Shown here: piece after piece, positions 1 through 15,100 of the stretch
Layout: each line of letters begins with the position of its first letter
Position numbering within the stretch: position 1 is the first letter of the stretch
Origin: Stercorarius parasiticus
Lineage: Eukaryota; Chordata; Aves; Charadriiformes; Stercorariidae
Assembly: GCA_013396915.1 (NCBI GenBank)
Contig: VWZL01002212.1
Span: 427,182 to 491,181 of the forward strand
Length of the DNA stretch: 64,000 nt
Reading direction: 5' to 3'
Notes under the pieces: generated by a model
What the model saw: the letters and a program-made list of their open reading frames with translations, nothing else
Told to the model about the DNA's origin: nothing
The model's database searches: none
Translations under genes and position numbers: made by a program

Positions 1-67
1 TACAGTTTATTTTAAAAGGTAACGCATTTTTTTCCATAAACTTAGCCCAAAATTTGGCACAATCAAC

Positions 68-110
68 AGGAACTTCACCACTGACTTCAGTGGGCTTTGA
101 AACAAACCCT
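68..110 (+). repeat. Old dispersed repeat module (TTGACTTCAATGG type)
   Basis: A stretch centred on CACTGACTTCAGTGGGC, preceded by GGAACTTCAC and followed by TTTGAAACAAACCC. It resembles the dispersed near-palindromic module also seen at 28637-28690, 50978-51040, 57860-57935 and 60845-60905. It is diverged and short. I infer an ancient interspersed repeat of amniote genomes but cannot name the family. Confidence 0.35.
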
Positions 111-1487
111 ATCACATTACCAAAAAAACCCATTCCAAACAAATAAAAAACCCCACCACCAACAACAAAACAAATAATGAAGTGAATGATGGGTTGTTCT
201 GGCTCCTAAGACCACAAAGTGGCTTCAGTTTTATGCTCACACTGCCACCTTACTCCCTAATCCATCTGTTTTGTGCATCTTGTGGAATGTCATGGTTCTT
301 AAATTCTTTTTTATAGGTCTGTCGTAGCAATAAAGTAAAACAAAACACCTGCAAATGCAGAGCTGTGCATAACTCTAACACCATAATTCTGGGTGCTGTG
401 CTCAGGGCTTCATGCAAACTGGTACAGGGACCAAGAGGAGAGCTCCCTCCCTGGGTTGGATTAGGCCCTTCACTTTGAATATATCTTTGGCAAGTGGTTC
501 CCAAAATCGGGCAATTGAGTTCTTTCAGTTCTAAAGTTTCCCTTATCTAGAGATATCTGACATCATTGCTTGAAAGATGCTTCCCTTGCTCACAGCCCTG
601 CAGAGGGCTGGGAAACAACTAAATGTCTCAGAAGAAAAACTTGCGGAGGTGCCCTGTACGTCCCAACCTAAGATGAAGCAGATCCCATGCTGAACATTGC
701 GAGAAGGAATTGGCCATAAAAGGACTGTTACTGTCTACCAAAATGATCTTGCTAATATCTCTTTCTCTCAGTGACTACATCCTTTTATATCTTACATAGC
801 TGGTGTACCAAATGCATAAACCTTTTTTCCTGATAGCCCATTAGGTATGCTTTTGAGGTACAACCTCAGTAATGACTTCCTTTCAATGTAATTGTATTTT
901 AATTACACATTTAAGGCCAAATTCTTTCCTGGTCTATCCCAACTGAAACTCTTTGAAACCTTATTAATTTTAATTAAGCAGAAGTTGGTGCAAAATTTCT
1001 AGCTGCTGAATTTTGCATTAAAAATTTTAAATTACTTTAAACATGGATTTAATTTCCATAAGCACTTCAATTAGCAGTAGGCTTCCCCATTTAGCTTTTC
1101 AGGGCAATAACATGAAATATATGGAACAGAAAGTCCTTTCCAACAGATGATATTAGGACATAGCCCACCTTTAAATGCTTCCCATTTGCAACAGCTACCT
1201 GAGGGATGTGCTACAGGCCTTAACAGAACTTCTCTCTTATTAATATTAGTAGCGGCGGTAGTCCATAACGGCTGGCAGAAATTGCTTTTGAATTCTTTTA
1301 CTCAAGTATTTCTGTATGCTCAGTTCCAGAGGAGGGAGGACCAGGCACAGGGTCTATGCGGGAAGTCTTCAGAGGTGGCATCAGGAAGCATACAGCAAGA
1401 GGGTGACCTGCAGCGGGAGATAAATTGTCCCTTTATAAGAAGTGGGACCGAGCTTATGTCATGAGTCAGTGTGGTAAGTGCATCACT

Positions 1488-1504
1488 GCAGCAGCAGCAG
1501 CAGC
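1488..1504 (+). repeat. (GCA)5 microsatellite
   Basis: Five perfect GCA units followed by a partial unit. It falls in an open frame that would give an alanine run, but nothing else there suggests coding. Confidence 0.85.
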
Positions 1505-4500
1505 CTCGCTAATGAACTACCCCATCGTCCAGGCAAAGAAAGACAGCCTGGAAACAGAGCAGGCAAGCTGCCAGAGGGGACTCGGGTCACTGGGAGCTCA
1601 AAAAGCCAGTCTGAAGTCTCCATGTGAATGCAGATTCAGCAGCGGGAAGAAATGAATTCACACATGGAGTTGGCCGTCAAAGACAGTGAGAAAACATGGA
1701 AGTAGAACTTTTTACCGTCTCACTGAGCAAGGAGGGCAAGAAATGACCTGAGAGAGACTATTTTCAAAATAATACTTGGAACAATTGAACCATTGAGAAA
1801 GTTATTTGAAGACTTGACCTGGACAGAATAAGACTGTAGAGGGACACAGTAATTGTGCTCAAAACTGAGAAGAAAAATAAGGGGCAATAGAGCCTTATGC
1901 TTCAGATATAAGATCTCTGACACTATGCGTATCTTTGGAGACAGTATGGAACCCCTAATTAAAAACAGTGTGGCTTGTGGGATTCCAGCCTGCAAGTGAA
2001 ATTATTGAGACAAACGGATCCAGCCCTGGAGAAATTAGGCAGCATCACAAAGAAGTCACTGCAGAGTGCTCAGACAACTGTAACACATGTCACTGGGACC
2101 CCAAAGCTCTTAGGTGAGAGGAGGGTACTGCCCAGCAATGTCTCTGGCAATGCACCGAGCAGGGCACACTGTGCAGATGTCTGTTTGCGAAACCTTTACA
2201 GCCCAGAAGGGAGGGTCTGGCAATTGCTGTAACTTACTGCCCGTGATAAGCACCGCAGGACGTGCCTGTCCTAACTCACAGTGTTTTTCTTAAATAGCCA
2301 CCCAGTAGTTCCAGCAAAGATCTGACATCATTTACCCAACATAAGCTGGACACGTAGGAGACAGACTTGCCTGAGCGGATCCACGGAGCGTATCCTCCGT
2401 CCAAGCATGAGTGCCCACAGCGAACACTGTGAGACAGGGAAAACAGTGAGCTGGCAGGGAGACAGCATGCCTGACCCCTGGAAAAAAAACCTGGACAGGT
2501 CTGTTTACTTTTAATAACAGAAATGTGTACAGACACTGCAGCTTGTTACCACAACTCCACAGAGACCGACTGCCTCAGAGCAGCTTCCTAGTTTTTGGGA
2601 GCCATAGGCGCTAAGGGAGTGAGGTTGCTGCTTTGATTTGGGGCAAAACAGTGGTGAGATGTGATTTGAGCCCAAATAACGGAATGAAAAGTCCATCTAA
2701 CAGACATCCCTGGGAGAGGATTTAAAATAGCAGGAGGCAGAGTTGAATCTGAGTAAGACAGAAGACAGATTACAGTCATGTTGGACATAATACACTGCAC
2801 AAAATAGTGTGCAGAAAAAAAAAAGATCAGACTTCAATGTGACTTTTAGGGGTACATCTGTAATTGCTGGTTGTGCACAAAGTCCCTTGCCACAAAGTCC
2901 CATGCCGGATCATGTGCATGTCTGTCTGACCCTTCTAAAGCCTCTCCAGTTTCAGTCCAAACACAGAGAGCACGTGGCACTCCTGACCCCAGGGGTTCAG
3001 GGCAGCTTCTTACCAGCCTCTGCACCAGCCTCACAGGAATCCTCAATGCCAAAATCACCAGGCCACAGGATACTGGCCACAGGATGTCCGAAAACCATTC
3101 AGAGACTGAAAAGTCAAAGGAAACCCTGGAGATGTTTGTTATAAGCAGAATTGTTTACTGTTATAACCCATGGCATTGGGCAGATGTTACAAACCTTGTC
3201 GTGTGAAAGAGCCCAAGCAGCTAACACCACCCTCAAGCCTAAGAGGAGAAGGTTACAAAGAGATTCAGCTGGGAAGGCCTTGAATAGACAGGAGACTCTG
3301 CTATTTGAGACCTCCTATCTGAGACTCTACAGCACTTGTAACACCAGATCACCACAGCCTCAAACAATCAGTACTCTTCCTCATGAGGGGGTGGCCAGCT
3401 GCAGCCCAACCAGGAGAGAACAGCATCTACACTATGGATGCTACCAACATGGATGAAAGATTTACCAAGATGAAACAACAGCGTTGCTGATGAGTCGGGG
3501 AAGTACTGAAGGTCAAAACAGCACAGGATGTCCCAGGGGCTCTCCTGAATTATAGAATACGAACAATTAAATAGCTATATTTTGTTAATGCTTGTTTCAC
3601 CTTAATGTTTGTTGCTTGGGTAATGAAGAAGCGAGGAAAGGCAGCCACAGGATGCTCTGGCACAAGGCAGCTGGAGTCGCCTCTCTGGGATTGCAGAGGT
3701 CCCTGCTACACACATATCGACCGGCACTGCTTAAATCTGGCCTCTGCTGGGCGCCTGGGCTCTGTGTGATGGCTGAGCAGCATGGCTGCAGAGTTATCTG
3801 CAGCTGCAGTACCTCTGAAAATAGCTTTTTTCAATAAGGAGCTTGTTTCATTTTTATGAGCAAAGAAGTGCTTTTTGTCTGTTGCTCAGCATGTGTTACC
3901 TGACATGCCAGGCATTCCCAGCCGCCAGGAGGGGAGTCAGGCAGTGAGGGACTACTTCGTGTACTGAGCTGAACTTACCCTTTTGTTTTGCCAAGTTTTT
4001 AGCAGGCAGGTAATTTTTTTTAAGGTGATACTTGCCTCTAAATGCAACGTGTAACTTGTTTTGCCGCAGTCTATCCATCTAGTGTGCTATGCTTACAGGG
4101 ACAAAGGATCACCAGTCAATGTGACTCCGAAAATTAACCAGGTAATATGTGGTTTTCTATCAGCGACAGAGTGGCTTGAGTTAAAATAATTCAAGGTATG
4201 GTGCAGTTCTGTAGAAGTTCAAAGCTGCTCATTCCTCACCTGCTTAAATAAAGAGAAGTTCAGCTTAATGGTATATTTCTGCATCATTGAAAATGTCCAA
4301 ACACAGGGAGAGAGAGATAAAAAGAGAGAAAGTTAACTGGAAGCAGTTTCCCAATATGCACAACTCACTTGAGCTTGGCCAACAGAGCCTGCAGTTTCGA
4401 GCTATTTAGGCACTTTGGAAAATTGGTTCTGGTTATGAAGCAGGCTTACTGGGCAGCTGCAATGCCAGTCAATACTCTGTGCTGCAGCCAGCCCTGGGGA

Positions 4501-7500
4501 AAGAGGGGTCTCTCGGCCGGCTGCAGCCAGCATCCTGGGCGGCTTCCAGTCCTCACCTCCTTCCAACAGTAAATAAAAGCATAATGAAATAAGAACAGCT
4601 AATGCCAACGCCCAAAAGCTGATGTTGAAAGGAGGAGCATGAGACCAGGCAAGCGCAAGCTGCGTCTCCCCTCTCCTCCAAGTACTTTGCAGCCACTGGT
4701 GGCCCAGACACATCCTGAGCCAGACTCGTTTTCTGTGTATTTAGTCACTCTCAGTGGGTTTCCTCTTCCATGAATTCATCCAGCCTTCTCTCAAGGCTAC
4801 GCTAGTGATCAATGTTTTCTAAGCAGCCAGTCACACTGAGGAAGAAGGGAATCGATATTCACTTTGGTCTTGGCCTCTCCAGTTCTCGGCTGTTCCCTTG
4901 TGTGTCTCTGTGTTAACAACAACACGTGAGGGATAGGGATGAGCTCAGCAGCTGCTGGGAAGGCCCCATGCCATAGAAATTTCCAAATAATATTTCTTCT
5001 TTGTCTCTTAAGGACACAGAGTGCAGCTAACACTCCCACCCTGTTATTACATCTTTTTCTGTGCATACAATCTAACAAATCTAACTAATCACACTAGCAT
5101 CTAACAAATACACGCTAAAGTCAATGTAAGGAAAAAGCTCAAAATAAAAGCTCAAAAATTAAACCAAAAACCATAAGCAACATGAGAACTGCATAGATGA
5201 GGTTTTGTTTCGTGTACATATACACATGCTAGTGTTTAGTACTATGCAGAAACTGCAGCTGTGACTTAATTCTTCTAAAACTGTATGCTAGTTTCTCCCT
5301 CTGCAAAATCAAATTGTCAGTGGAGGAAGAATGGCATGAAAGAACAAAGAATTGTGATGTCAAGGTGGTCAGCATTATTGACTTTTTTTCTTTCATATTT
5401 TAATTTGACCGAATTAGCTAAACACATTTCCTAAAAGAATGAGCCCAAATTGGATTCAGTTGAGTTACTGAGCAAAAGAATGAATTATTTTCTTGATTTC
5501 CCCCAGGAAAGAAAGGTCTCTGCATTACTGGTACATGCCATCAAATTCAAACAGTGTGAAGAAGTCTCGAGTTACTCAGCAATGAAATGTTGTGGAGTAA
5601 ATGGGAGGCAATCATTAAAAACCCTCATCTGAGCAGCAAAGGAGAAAATTCCTTTGTGATACATGTAGGCGACATCACCCTGGGAACACCCTTCCTGCAG
5701 GTGTGAGGCTTCTTTGCAGATGTTCCCCAGGAGAAGTCTGCACGTCATTTGCCAACATGGCTGTAGATTTATGTCTTTATTTTTGTAGAAATATGGAACT
5801 TTGAAGATTTGTTGATTTTCAGTCCAGAATTAAACATTATAATCACGTTGTACATCAGTCCTTATAGACTTGACACAGACTTTTAAGTTCTTTCCTCAAG
5901 CTCATATTTTCTAGATGAATTGAAGCATGTCTTTCGCAAGAAAAAGAAAAAAAAAATCCGGCCTTGATTTAAAGATGTCAGGTGTTAGAAAATTGTTGGA
6001 CAGAATCTGATTCCTGGTCTGAGTTGTCTTGTGGTTTTCATCATGTGGTTCATCGGTCCCTGGGCATCTGTAGACTACCTCTAATGCGGTCATGAAATGT
6101 GATTGAGGAAATGAAGTTCTTAGTCTCTACATAGCAATTGACCTGTGTAAAAAGTCCTTGACAGACTGTATTTCCACTAAAAGAAGTTGAAGGACCTATA
6201 AATTTAAAAAATTACTTACCTAGTATCTAAAAGTGCCAGCACTAGACCTCTCAGAGAAAGATGCAAGCAGTCCCATATTCTGTAATTTTAAAGTAATGTG
6301 TCAGAAGGGGCTATTATTCCTATTCCAACCTTTTACAAAGCTTGTTTATGCCCTGAAGCACAAGTTTATTTCACTTATTTTTTTGAGACGACTTTTATTC
6401 CATCCTGTAACTCAGAATGGCCTGTTGGATAACAGCATTAGATTACTGGCCAGTTTTCCAAACCATAGCACAGTATCTGACGTCTCTTTCTTCAGCGTTA
6501 TCCTTCAACAAACTGCTCATTCCAGCTCATAGTCCTAGATAATCTGAAAACGCTACATAAGTACATTGTATCATAGACATTTGAATGCAGTGGCTGTCAT
6601 GATAAAAAAAAAAAATTAGAATGGAAAAAATAGCATAGTTACTATATGTCAAAAGATAATAAAAATTGCCCGTCTCTCATACCAATACCCCAGCCTTACC
6701 TGGAGAGGCAAAGATGGGATGTGTCATGGTGGAAGTTGCATCCTCAGGGATGGGGGAGAAGAAGCTGAGTTGTGAGGCAGTTTCCCATCCGCCTTGGTGG
6801 GACTGCTGTCAGACACCTGTGTGGAGACTTCAGCAGCTTCCCTAATAATTCTTTGTCTGAAGTCTGGTCACTTTTAGTTTCGAACTTTGTACCACCATGC
6901 TGTCACTCGTCGGGTGCTGAAGGCCTCATCCTCCTCATGTCCTTAGTTCTGGTGACATTAATGGGCATGTTGATGAGGGAGGCACAGAAGCCTGGACCAA
7001 ACCCTTGTGGAGAAAAAAAATTAGAAGTGAAATAGATTTTGAAGTAGGAAGCAGTCTTCCCGTGTTGAAGAGTCACAACAGTCCCAAAATGAGAAGGCAT
7101 ATTTTAGTGATTAGTTGCAGTCATCTTAAGAATGCTTTAGGCTTGGTAATAAGTCAAACACAATATCCTCTCCTCCATGGAGGAGTGGGATGTGGGCTTT
7201 CTGAGTGGAAGAACAAAAGTTTTACAAATGAGATATTTGTAATAATTCTTCCACAGCGGCTATCCACACTACATAATATTTCCCCCTAAAACAGAAATTC
7301 ACCTTGAACAAATGGAAGAAAACTACGATAAGATAGAGAAGTGCTATCTACAAACTACATGTAAATCAGAAGTTCATTAGGGGAGCATGCAAAGTAGATT
7401 TTGGAAGGTAATTTTGCAACAAACTAGTTTTCACAAGAATGAAGTAAAGCTTTCAAAAGCATGATTGCTCTAAGTAATTCAAATTATCTACTCTACCTGA

Positions 7501-10500
7501 TACTAAGTCTTCCCATAGAGATTACAAAGCACTTAAATTTTTACCCACTTTGTTACAGAAATCCCCGAGGAAGGTTTCAATCCATTTACAAGCACTGCTG
7601 TGCAATAGAAAGAAAAGATGCCAGAAGTTTTCAAAACTGCCTTTAGCCCAGCTAGAGTTAAACGCTTTTGACAGTATTACCTCTATATCATAAAGCTCTT
7701 TGTTCAGAAATTTACCACTGAGTCACGCAAAAAAACCCCACTCTGGAACAAAACTTGGCCAAAAAGAGTTCAGCCAAGAAACAATATTTCCTAGTGTTTT
7801 TTTCCGCTTCTTTTTTCTAGCACTGGAATCAAAAAAGGTGCTAAGTGTTCTACGGTTTCCAAGCACGAATGTGCTCCTATTACTCAGAAAATGTCTTTAA
7901 TTTTAAAACGAAATGGTGCAGGCTTATAGCCTAGACTTTTGATCATATTTTAAACGTCATGTGAGCTCCACAGTAGCCTCGGGCAGCACTGCCTGCCCAG
8001 CCATCGTGCAGAAGCATGCGAACTCCCCTAGAACACCTCCCCTTTTGTAGCAGTCCAAAGTCTAGCTTTTATTCAGGCAAAACTCCCACTGGCACCCACA
8101 GGGGTATGTTGTAGCAAGGGTCATTAGGGAAGGCATTGCTCACTGGGGTGGCAGTTTCAATCCTTGCCCCATAGGAAGCGAGACCTCCATTTTGCAGCGT
8201 GGAATCACTCATTTTGTGGGGACACAAAAGCACTCGGACATCTCACAGCCCAGCAGCAGCATTTAGCAGCATGGATGTGTTTTCATCTGGCTTGCCAAGA
8301 AGCTGCACCAGACTCGTCCGGTTGCAGGATCTTCCCATGAGATCCCTCCTCAAGGTAGCTGAAAGGGGTATGGATTGCGGCAGGTGAAAGCTGGCCCAGC
8401 TTCAACCAAAACCATTTCTAGCCAGGGTTTTGTGCTTACATACAAGGGGTTTTGCTGAGTTCTGCTTTGTGTGCTGAAGTTTGAACGGCTCCAAACACAA
8501 CAACATAAAAAAACATCAAAAAAGAAGATGCAGAGGAGGAAGCCTGTGTGGGATAAAAAGGCCAAGGAATGAATCTTCGTAGAAGCTCCCTTGCAAGCGC
8601 TGCTGCATGCTGTGCTTTGAAACTCAGTGGTGAAAATCTGGACCTTCTGAGGACAGGGGGAGCTTTGCCTTTGGTGTATCTAGGTTTCCAGGCAAGGTCA
8701 CCACTTTGCTGTCTTTCAGGTCCTGCAGCTTGTACATGCTTGCAAAGTTCCTGCAGGTCACAGCAGCTGTATGAGGGACCCACATGCCATCCTGAGCAGA
8801 GCAGGAGGAATGAGGCAGCAGAGAAGTTGCCGGAAAATACACCATTTTAGTAAAGCATGTGAATGTCTGTGTTATTGTGCTTGGCTGCTTCCTCTCTTAG
8901 TTGCATCTTGCTGCCTGGATGAGTACATCCTAAATCAAGACTAGCTATGCAACTGATCAATAGCAGACCAGCAAAAAAGGTGACTCAAATAGGGTGTCCT
9001 GGTGGCCTCCCTTCAAAGCAGTTGGCAGTCATCTGTGAGAGAAGATTGCTCACCAGCTTCTCTGGGGCTGGTACATGAAGGAGTCTCCCAGCCCAAAGCA
9101 TGGCCTCAAGAAAGACCCGGAGCTTCTGAAAATGGTTGTGTTGTATATATAATTGAGGGCATCACAGAGCTAGAGGGACAAATACCTTCAGATATGGCAT
9201 CCATGGCCTCTTGCAGAAATAGGCTTGCATTCAGAGAGCAAGCAAAACATTTTCAGTTTTCTTCCAGCGTTGCCTCTTGCATTTACTCCAGCGCACTATA
9301 TTTGGTATGGTTGTTTCTGTAGGAGAGCTACTCTCTAACAGCTGTCACCACATAGAAGCAGCAAACCTCCTGGGAGTTTAAGGCAGTTTTTATTTAGACC
9401 CACGCTTTGTTATGATACCAAGTTTAGCCTCAGCCATACTGCACACTGAAATCCCAGTGCCTGTGGCTGCTTGCAAGCTAAAGGTCCGCATTTCTTTGCT
9501 TTCACTGCATTTCACAGCATCACTGCCTGCCCGTACAAAATTCTGCTCCTGTCAATCCAAACCTTCGACTGTAGGTCAGACGTGTGGAGATGGAGAGGGA
9601 GGATGGTCACAAACACAGCATGCAGTGTGTGCTGGGGGGGATAAGAAACACCGTGTAGCTGTCAGCACAGAGAGAGGGAGAGAGAGAGGCTGGTTTTGGA
9701 GCAATGATGTTTGGGATAGAAGGCAGGAAGATCAATTTAACTTCTTTAATTTTCCATACCTTGCTGGTAAAGGTTTAAATACTATTTCTGGCTGCCACAT
9801 CGATGTTTATTTCCATCGGTCCTCTTTCTGAGGTGAAGACTTTGTGTCAGAGAAGGTCCCTAAACTTTTTTAGCTTGGGATGATGTTATGTTTTAAATTA
9901 CAACACAAATACATGCATGCACATAGGCGCCAACTCATACTATCCATAGGAGATCTATGTACGGTACTGTGTAATTTTAGTTTTCCATCACAGCAGCATT
10001 TATATTCTGGATTTGCTTAAAAAAGAAAAAAGAAAACACAACATAACTCATTCAAGTTGTAAGTGTAACACCCTGATTTGTCCTGTTTGTTCGTCTTCCA
10101 TTCAGCTGGAGTTCGAGAGGCATCAACTGTTGCAGACCTTTGAATCCGCCCCCTCAGAAACTCTGGCAACTCAGAACATTGCATGTTCTCCATTATTATT
10201 CCAAAATATCAGCTTGCACACTCCAAAGCTATTTAAGAAATACTGATTTGATTGTACTCCCCCACATTTTGCAACTGCCACCTTTTACTGTGAATGTTAA
10301 TAACGCTGAGTAGGACAATGGTGGTGTTTTGCTGCTGCAAAGAATAATCTTTTTCCTTGTAAATTCCAGGAATGGCTTCTTTCTGCCACTCTAGCTATTT
10401 CACATAACAAATAATCTTTGCAACAGGTGAATTTGGCTCATCATGCAGATTTTGTTCTTTATAAGTGGAAAATAATAGCAGACAGTTTTCCCTGTGTGTC

Positions 10501-11018
10501 AGTGCTTTTATTCCAGTCAAGGCTGATACAAATATTTATTGAGGAGAAAAAGCACACATCAGCCTGCGCAAGAAACCCTGCCGCTGATGATGATGAGCGC
10601 AAGTTTTGGGGTGCCATTCTGGGGTAGTGCAGTCCCTTCTCTGGGCAAAGCAAGCAGTCCACATGCGAGTCGAACGTGGCACAGCCCAGGTGAGGGCTCT
10701 CCTGAGGCACAGATTTTCGTACCGCACATACCACCTTCCTCTTCCTCCACTGCAGGGACAGAGGGAGGCGATGGCTTGTCCAGAGCAAAGCAACACATCC
10801 CATTGGGACGTCTTTTGGCGGCGGTGGGTTCAGGTCTGAGAATTCTTTTCAGTGCTGTGCATTAGAGAAAACCAGCCACTGGTCTAGATCAGACCATCAG
10901 GATGAATCTGCTGTAACGGGGCTGGGGGAGTTTCAAAGCTGACCATTAAACTTCTCCTTCATGCGAATAAATGAGTGTGTGCGCATACAACCGTGTGGAC
11001 ACACTCACGCACAGGCAT

Positions 11019-11030
11019 ACACACACACAC
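11019..11030 (+). repeat. (AC)6 microsatellite
   Basis: Short perfect dinucleotide run inside a longer CA/TG-rich stretch from about 10973 to 11040. Confidence 0.8.
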
Positions 11031-12137
11031 ATGCACGCATTCCTTAGGGCTTGCAGAAGATCAGCCAGCACTTGGGTTTTGGCTGGTGGGGCTTGGTAGG
11101 AGACCAATGAAAGTTCTTACGGCTGAGATGAACACCATGCATGGTGTTACAGCTGGAAGAGCTGTTTGGAGAAGCCTGAATGCTCCCAGAATAGTACGGT
11201 TTCTCTAACATAGCTACAAGCAACACATTAAGCCCCAAATAGCTTCTTTTTTAAGCTTGGATCTAAGGGAGTGGAGGGGGGAACAAGCAGTGGAGGGCCG
11301 GCAATGACAAGCAGGCATTTGTTTGAAGGAAAAAAATAAATCTACTAAACCCTTAAAGATCTACAGCATAAATTCTTGGCAATCTCAGCACTTTCCCCAA
11401 ATCACTCCAAGGAACATGATAATGTCAGTATTCTGGTGTCTTTAGGAATAAAGAAACAGCACAATGCTTAAGGTTACAACATGGCATTTTGTAACAGCAT
11501 AATAATAAATACAATCCTATCTGGAACTGTCTGAAATAACTGCATTTTTTTTTCTTTATTCTGGGCTGAAGCGTTGCAGTTGCTCCTGCATAATCATATA
11601 CTCCAGCTGTGTGGTAGCACATGGAGGCCCTAACATTGTGGAAACACCACTCTATTTTGCAGTAATGCCTCTGTATTGTAATTTTAAGAAATGCCCCTAA
11701 CTGTTAGCATCCTGTAGCATGGTTTACTGTTTCATATATTTAGAGACATTTAATGACCCTGGGATGTTTTTTTGGCAGGGATTATTTGGGTGGTTATATT
11801 TTTCACTGCTCCCTGAAGGCTTCACAAGCCTTTCCAAGTTCCAGTGCAGTCTGGTGAGCGCTGTTCAGCATGTCCCACCTCCTCCACGGAAAGGAAGGAA
11901 AGATCTTGCAGTTAGACTCAGCCATTTAGTTTTCTTAGGCATCAGATGCTTCCTTATCCTCTAGATAGCTTAGTTCTCCAGCCTACAGCCCTGGGTTTCC
12001 CTGCTGTCTTGGTCATGTGCAGAAAGTACAATCCAATTACTTCTTCCATGTGGAGAAGATGCAGAGAGTCAGCAGTGACAGATAGATCCCTGCAGGGCAG
12101 AAAGACCCATCCTCTGCAAAATAATGAACCCTGTAGC

Positions 12138-12153
12138 AAAAAAAAAAAAAAAA
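12138..12153 (+). repeat. Poly-A run
   Basis: Sixteen consecutive A. No target-site duplication or retrogene body was recognised upstream, so it is treated as simple sequence rather than a retrotransposon tail. Confidence 0.85.
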
Positions 12154-15100
12154 GAGCTTGAAAAAACACAGCTTCACAACCAAAGAGCCCACAGCCCTGA
12201 GCGAGCTGAAGTTTAAAGTTCATGTAGTTTTGAATCATTGCTTCAGGCTCTCTTCAGAGTCAAAGGGATCTCAGTTTACACATTGGTTATGCCTTTAATC
12301 TTGCTTTAGCGGCTGCAATCATGTCAAAAGTTTTTACTGTTTGGGAGGTTTTTTGAGTGAAAGCTAATACCGCGTGTGGGGAGAGAGGGCTTTCTTCAAT
12401 TCCACAGACCTGAAATAATCAGTACCCCAGTGTGAGCTCCACTTTGTTCAGGTGCACTGTAGGCCAAAACTTCTTTCCCAGTCCTGGACTACTGTTCTGG
12501 TTATTCTTCACAGAGGTGTGAGCATGGACATTTCTGAAGCGAGCACTGGCATTATCAATCACAGCAGTCCCTGAGCAAGTGATCTGATTTTCAAAGTGCT
12601 GAAATGAAAGCTGCTGGTGCTTTTTCACCTCTGAACATCAGAAAGTGGGCTCATGGCTTTCTCTGGATGGAGGCATGTGATATCAACCACTGTTTTGAAA
12701 ATTTTCCCCTCTTATTATGTTACAAACATGGATGCAAAGACCTGAGCAGTGCTATTGTTTGCAACAAGAAGCAGTGAATATCCGCTTGTCACTGCTGTAC
12801 CATGATCACATTAGTTATAAACACAAGTAATTGTCTGTCTTTGATGTCATTGCATTCATTAGTATGTATTTCTTTGGCTACTGTGGAAATCAGCATATCT
12901 GAGGATCTTCTTAATGGAGGCAGTGCCATTGGGATATGTACAAAATTGTAGATCTTGCAAAACAGTCCTCTAAGTGCAGATTTTTGGAAACTTCTCCCTC
13001 CTCCCAAAATGCAATATTGGCAGTTATAGGGCTGTGAAATGCAAACATCATTCACTATGTGGCAGAGCACAACTTGGAAAACCTTCCCAGTGCTATTTGT
13101 CCACCTTGCAGATGTGGCGATGTTCACTTTCTCCGCTTACTGAGGAGCCTGAGCTCCACCACCGCCAATTAAAGAACAGATACTTCAGAGTCAAGCACCC
13201 GCTTCACGCTGCTCGTGCACTGGTGTAATTCACAAGAAGCAGCGCACACTGTCTGAGCGCTGCCTCTGTCATCTGGTCAGAGAAGAGAATATTCCCCATG
13301 CGACGCTTAATGCCTTCAGCAGAGCCTGGGCTGGGTGATGGCAGCCTTGCTCCCATGGAGGAGCACCTGCACGTGCAGACAGTTTCTGAGAAACCAGCGG
13401 GTGGCAGAATCTCTTCCCAGGTGACCTGCACATCAGAAATGTTTTGGGGTTTTTTCTGAAGAAGCTGGCAAATGCATTTAAAATACATGCAGAGATTATT
13501 TTTTTTTTCAGCCTGGCAATAGCTGGTTTAAGCCATGGAAGGGAACTTCTGTGGGCTGCAGAACAAGTGGATGCAGTTTTCAAAAACCTCTGCCTTCTCT
13601 TCATAGTCTATGAAGGGCTAATAAGGGGTGAGTTTATTAGCCTCAACACCTGTGAGGCATAAGCATCTGTTTCCATCCAGCGTGGACAAACTGAATTGCC
13701 TCCAAGACTGCTAATGCTCCCTGTCAAAAGTCATTGGCAGCAGGTCAGCGGGATCAAACTCTGGTGTGGGGTTTGTGGAAGGAGCAACCTGCCACACACA
13801 CATCCTCACCCAGACAAGCAGGATTGCACAAACCTCATTTCTTTAGGAATTCAGACTCAAAATATATTTGATTTTTGCCCTCTTTATATTATGCATTTCA
13901 TTCAGCTGTGCTTCAATCACCGTTCGCCAGCCTTCCTTGCTCTTGTGAGGCTGGAGAAGTCATAAATACGGTGGCTCCCTTTGAGTGTTAATGCTGGATT
14001 CTGTCCATGACTGCTGAGCTGCAATATGCAAGCCAGCGATACCACAAAATGAGAGTTTATATTCCTTCCCTATTGCATATTTTTAGTGTGTAAATCCACA
14101 GAGCAGAAAGAAATTTACAGAGGAGTGAGTGGTCATGGGGAAAGTAATCCACATATAAAGCAGTGGCAGATGCCTCTTTCTGCCTGGGACTCCTCCTGTT
14201 GGGAAGTTTCACACCAGGCTGAACGAAACCTTCAAACCACAGGTGTTTTTTTCTTGTGCCTGAGTTAAGGGCCGGGGGGAGGAGGGTGTCACTGATATTG
14301 CTTATCCATTATTCATTTAGCAATGGTTCTCGGGAGCAACTTAATGCCATGTGTTTTTCACTTACATGAATTGTAATAGAGTCTTTTCTTCTTCAAGCCT
14401 GCCTGCACTGGGGCAATTTTCTAAGTTGTTTTACAACTGGCATAGCTTAAACTGTGCGGGGGCTGCAGCAAAGACCTGGTTATAGGCAGCTTCAGGTGAG
14501 TGATCGGTTTTTACTGATGTGATTTCGGACTGTGGTGCTAACTACACCTACTAAAAACTGAATTATTAAGACTACGCAATCAAGGAATATTTTGGCTTTG
14601 TTGAAATACACAATATCTATCTCCCTTACACTGAAAATACTTCTATTCCCTGAATTGCTCATTCTCTCTTGAAAGGACTGGCTTTTGTTGGGAGATTTGA
14701 GTTTTTCTTGCTTTGTTTTCCTAGCCTTCTTTAAACCGGGTATTTTAAGTCAATATATCACAAACAAGCCCAGACGAGATTTTCAGTGCAGCCTTTACTG
14801 ACAGAATCAAAATTACATGAAGTATTGCATTTTGAGGCAGTGATGTGTGTGCAGTCAAGAAGAGGTAGATTCTGATCTGGCCGAGTGAAACGCTCCCAGT
14901 TAAATCCCATCACTTGCGAGGCTCTGTGCAACCAACACATTTGTGCGCTAATAAAACTGAGGGGCTGGAAAGAGAAAAATTTATTTTCTGGGCCTAGTAG
15001 GAAGGATGTGAATAAAATCACAGCTGAAAACGTGGAGCAGAAAGCCTTGAGACAGAGGTGGTAGGTCCTTTGCTTAAGGAAAGCAGCTGAGGAGGAGGAG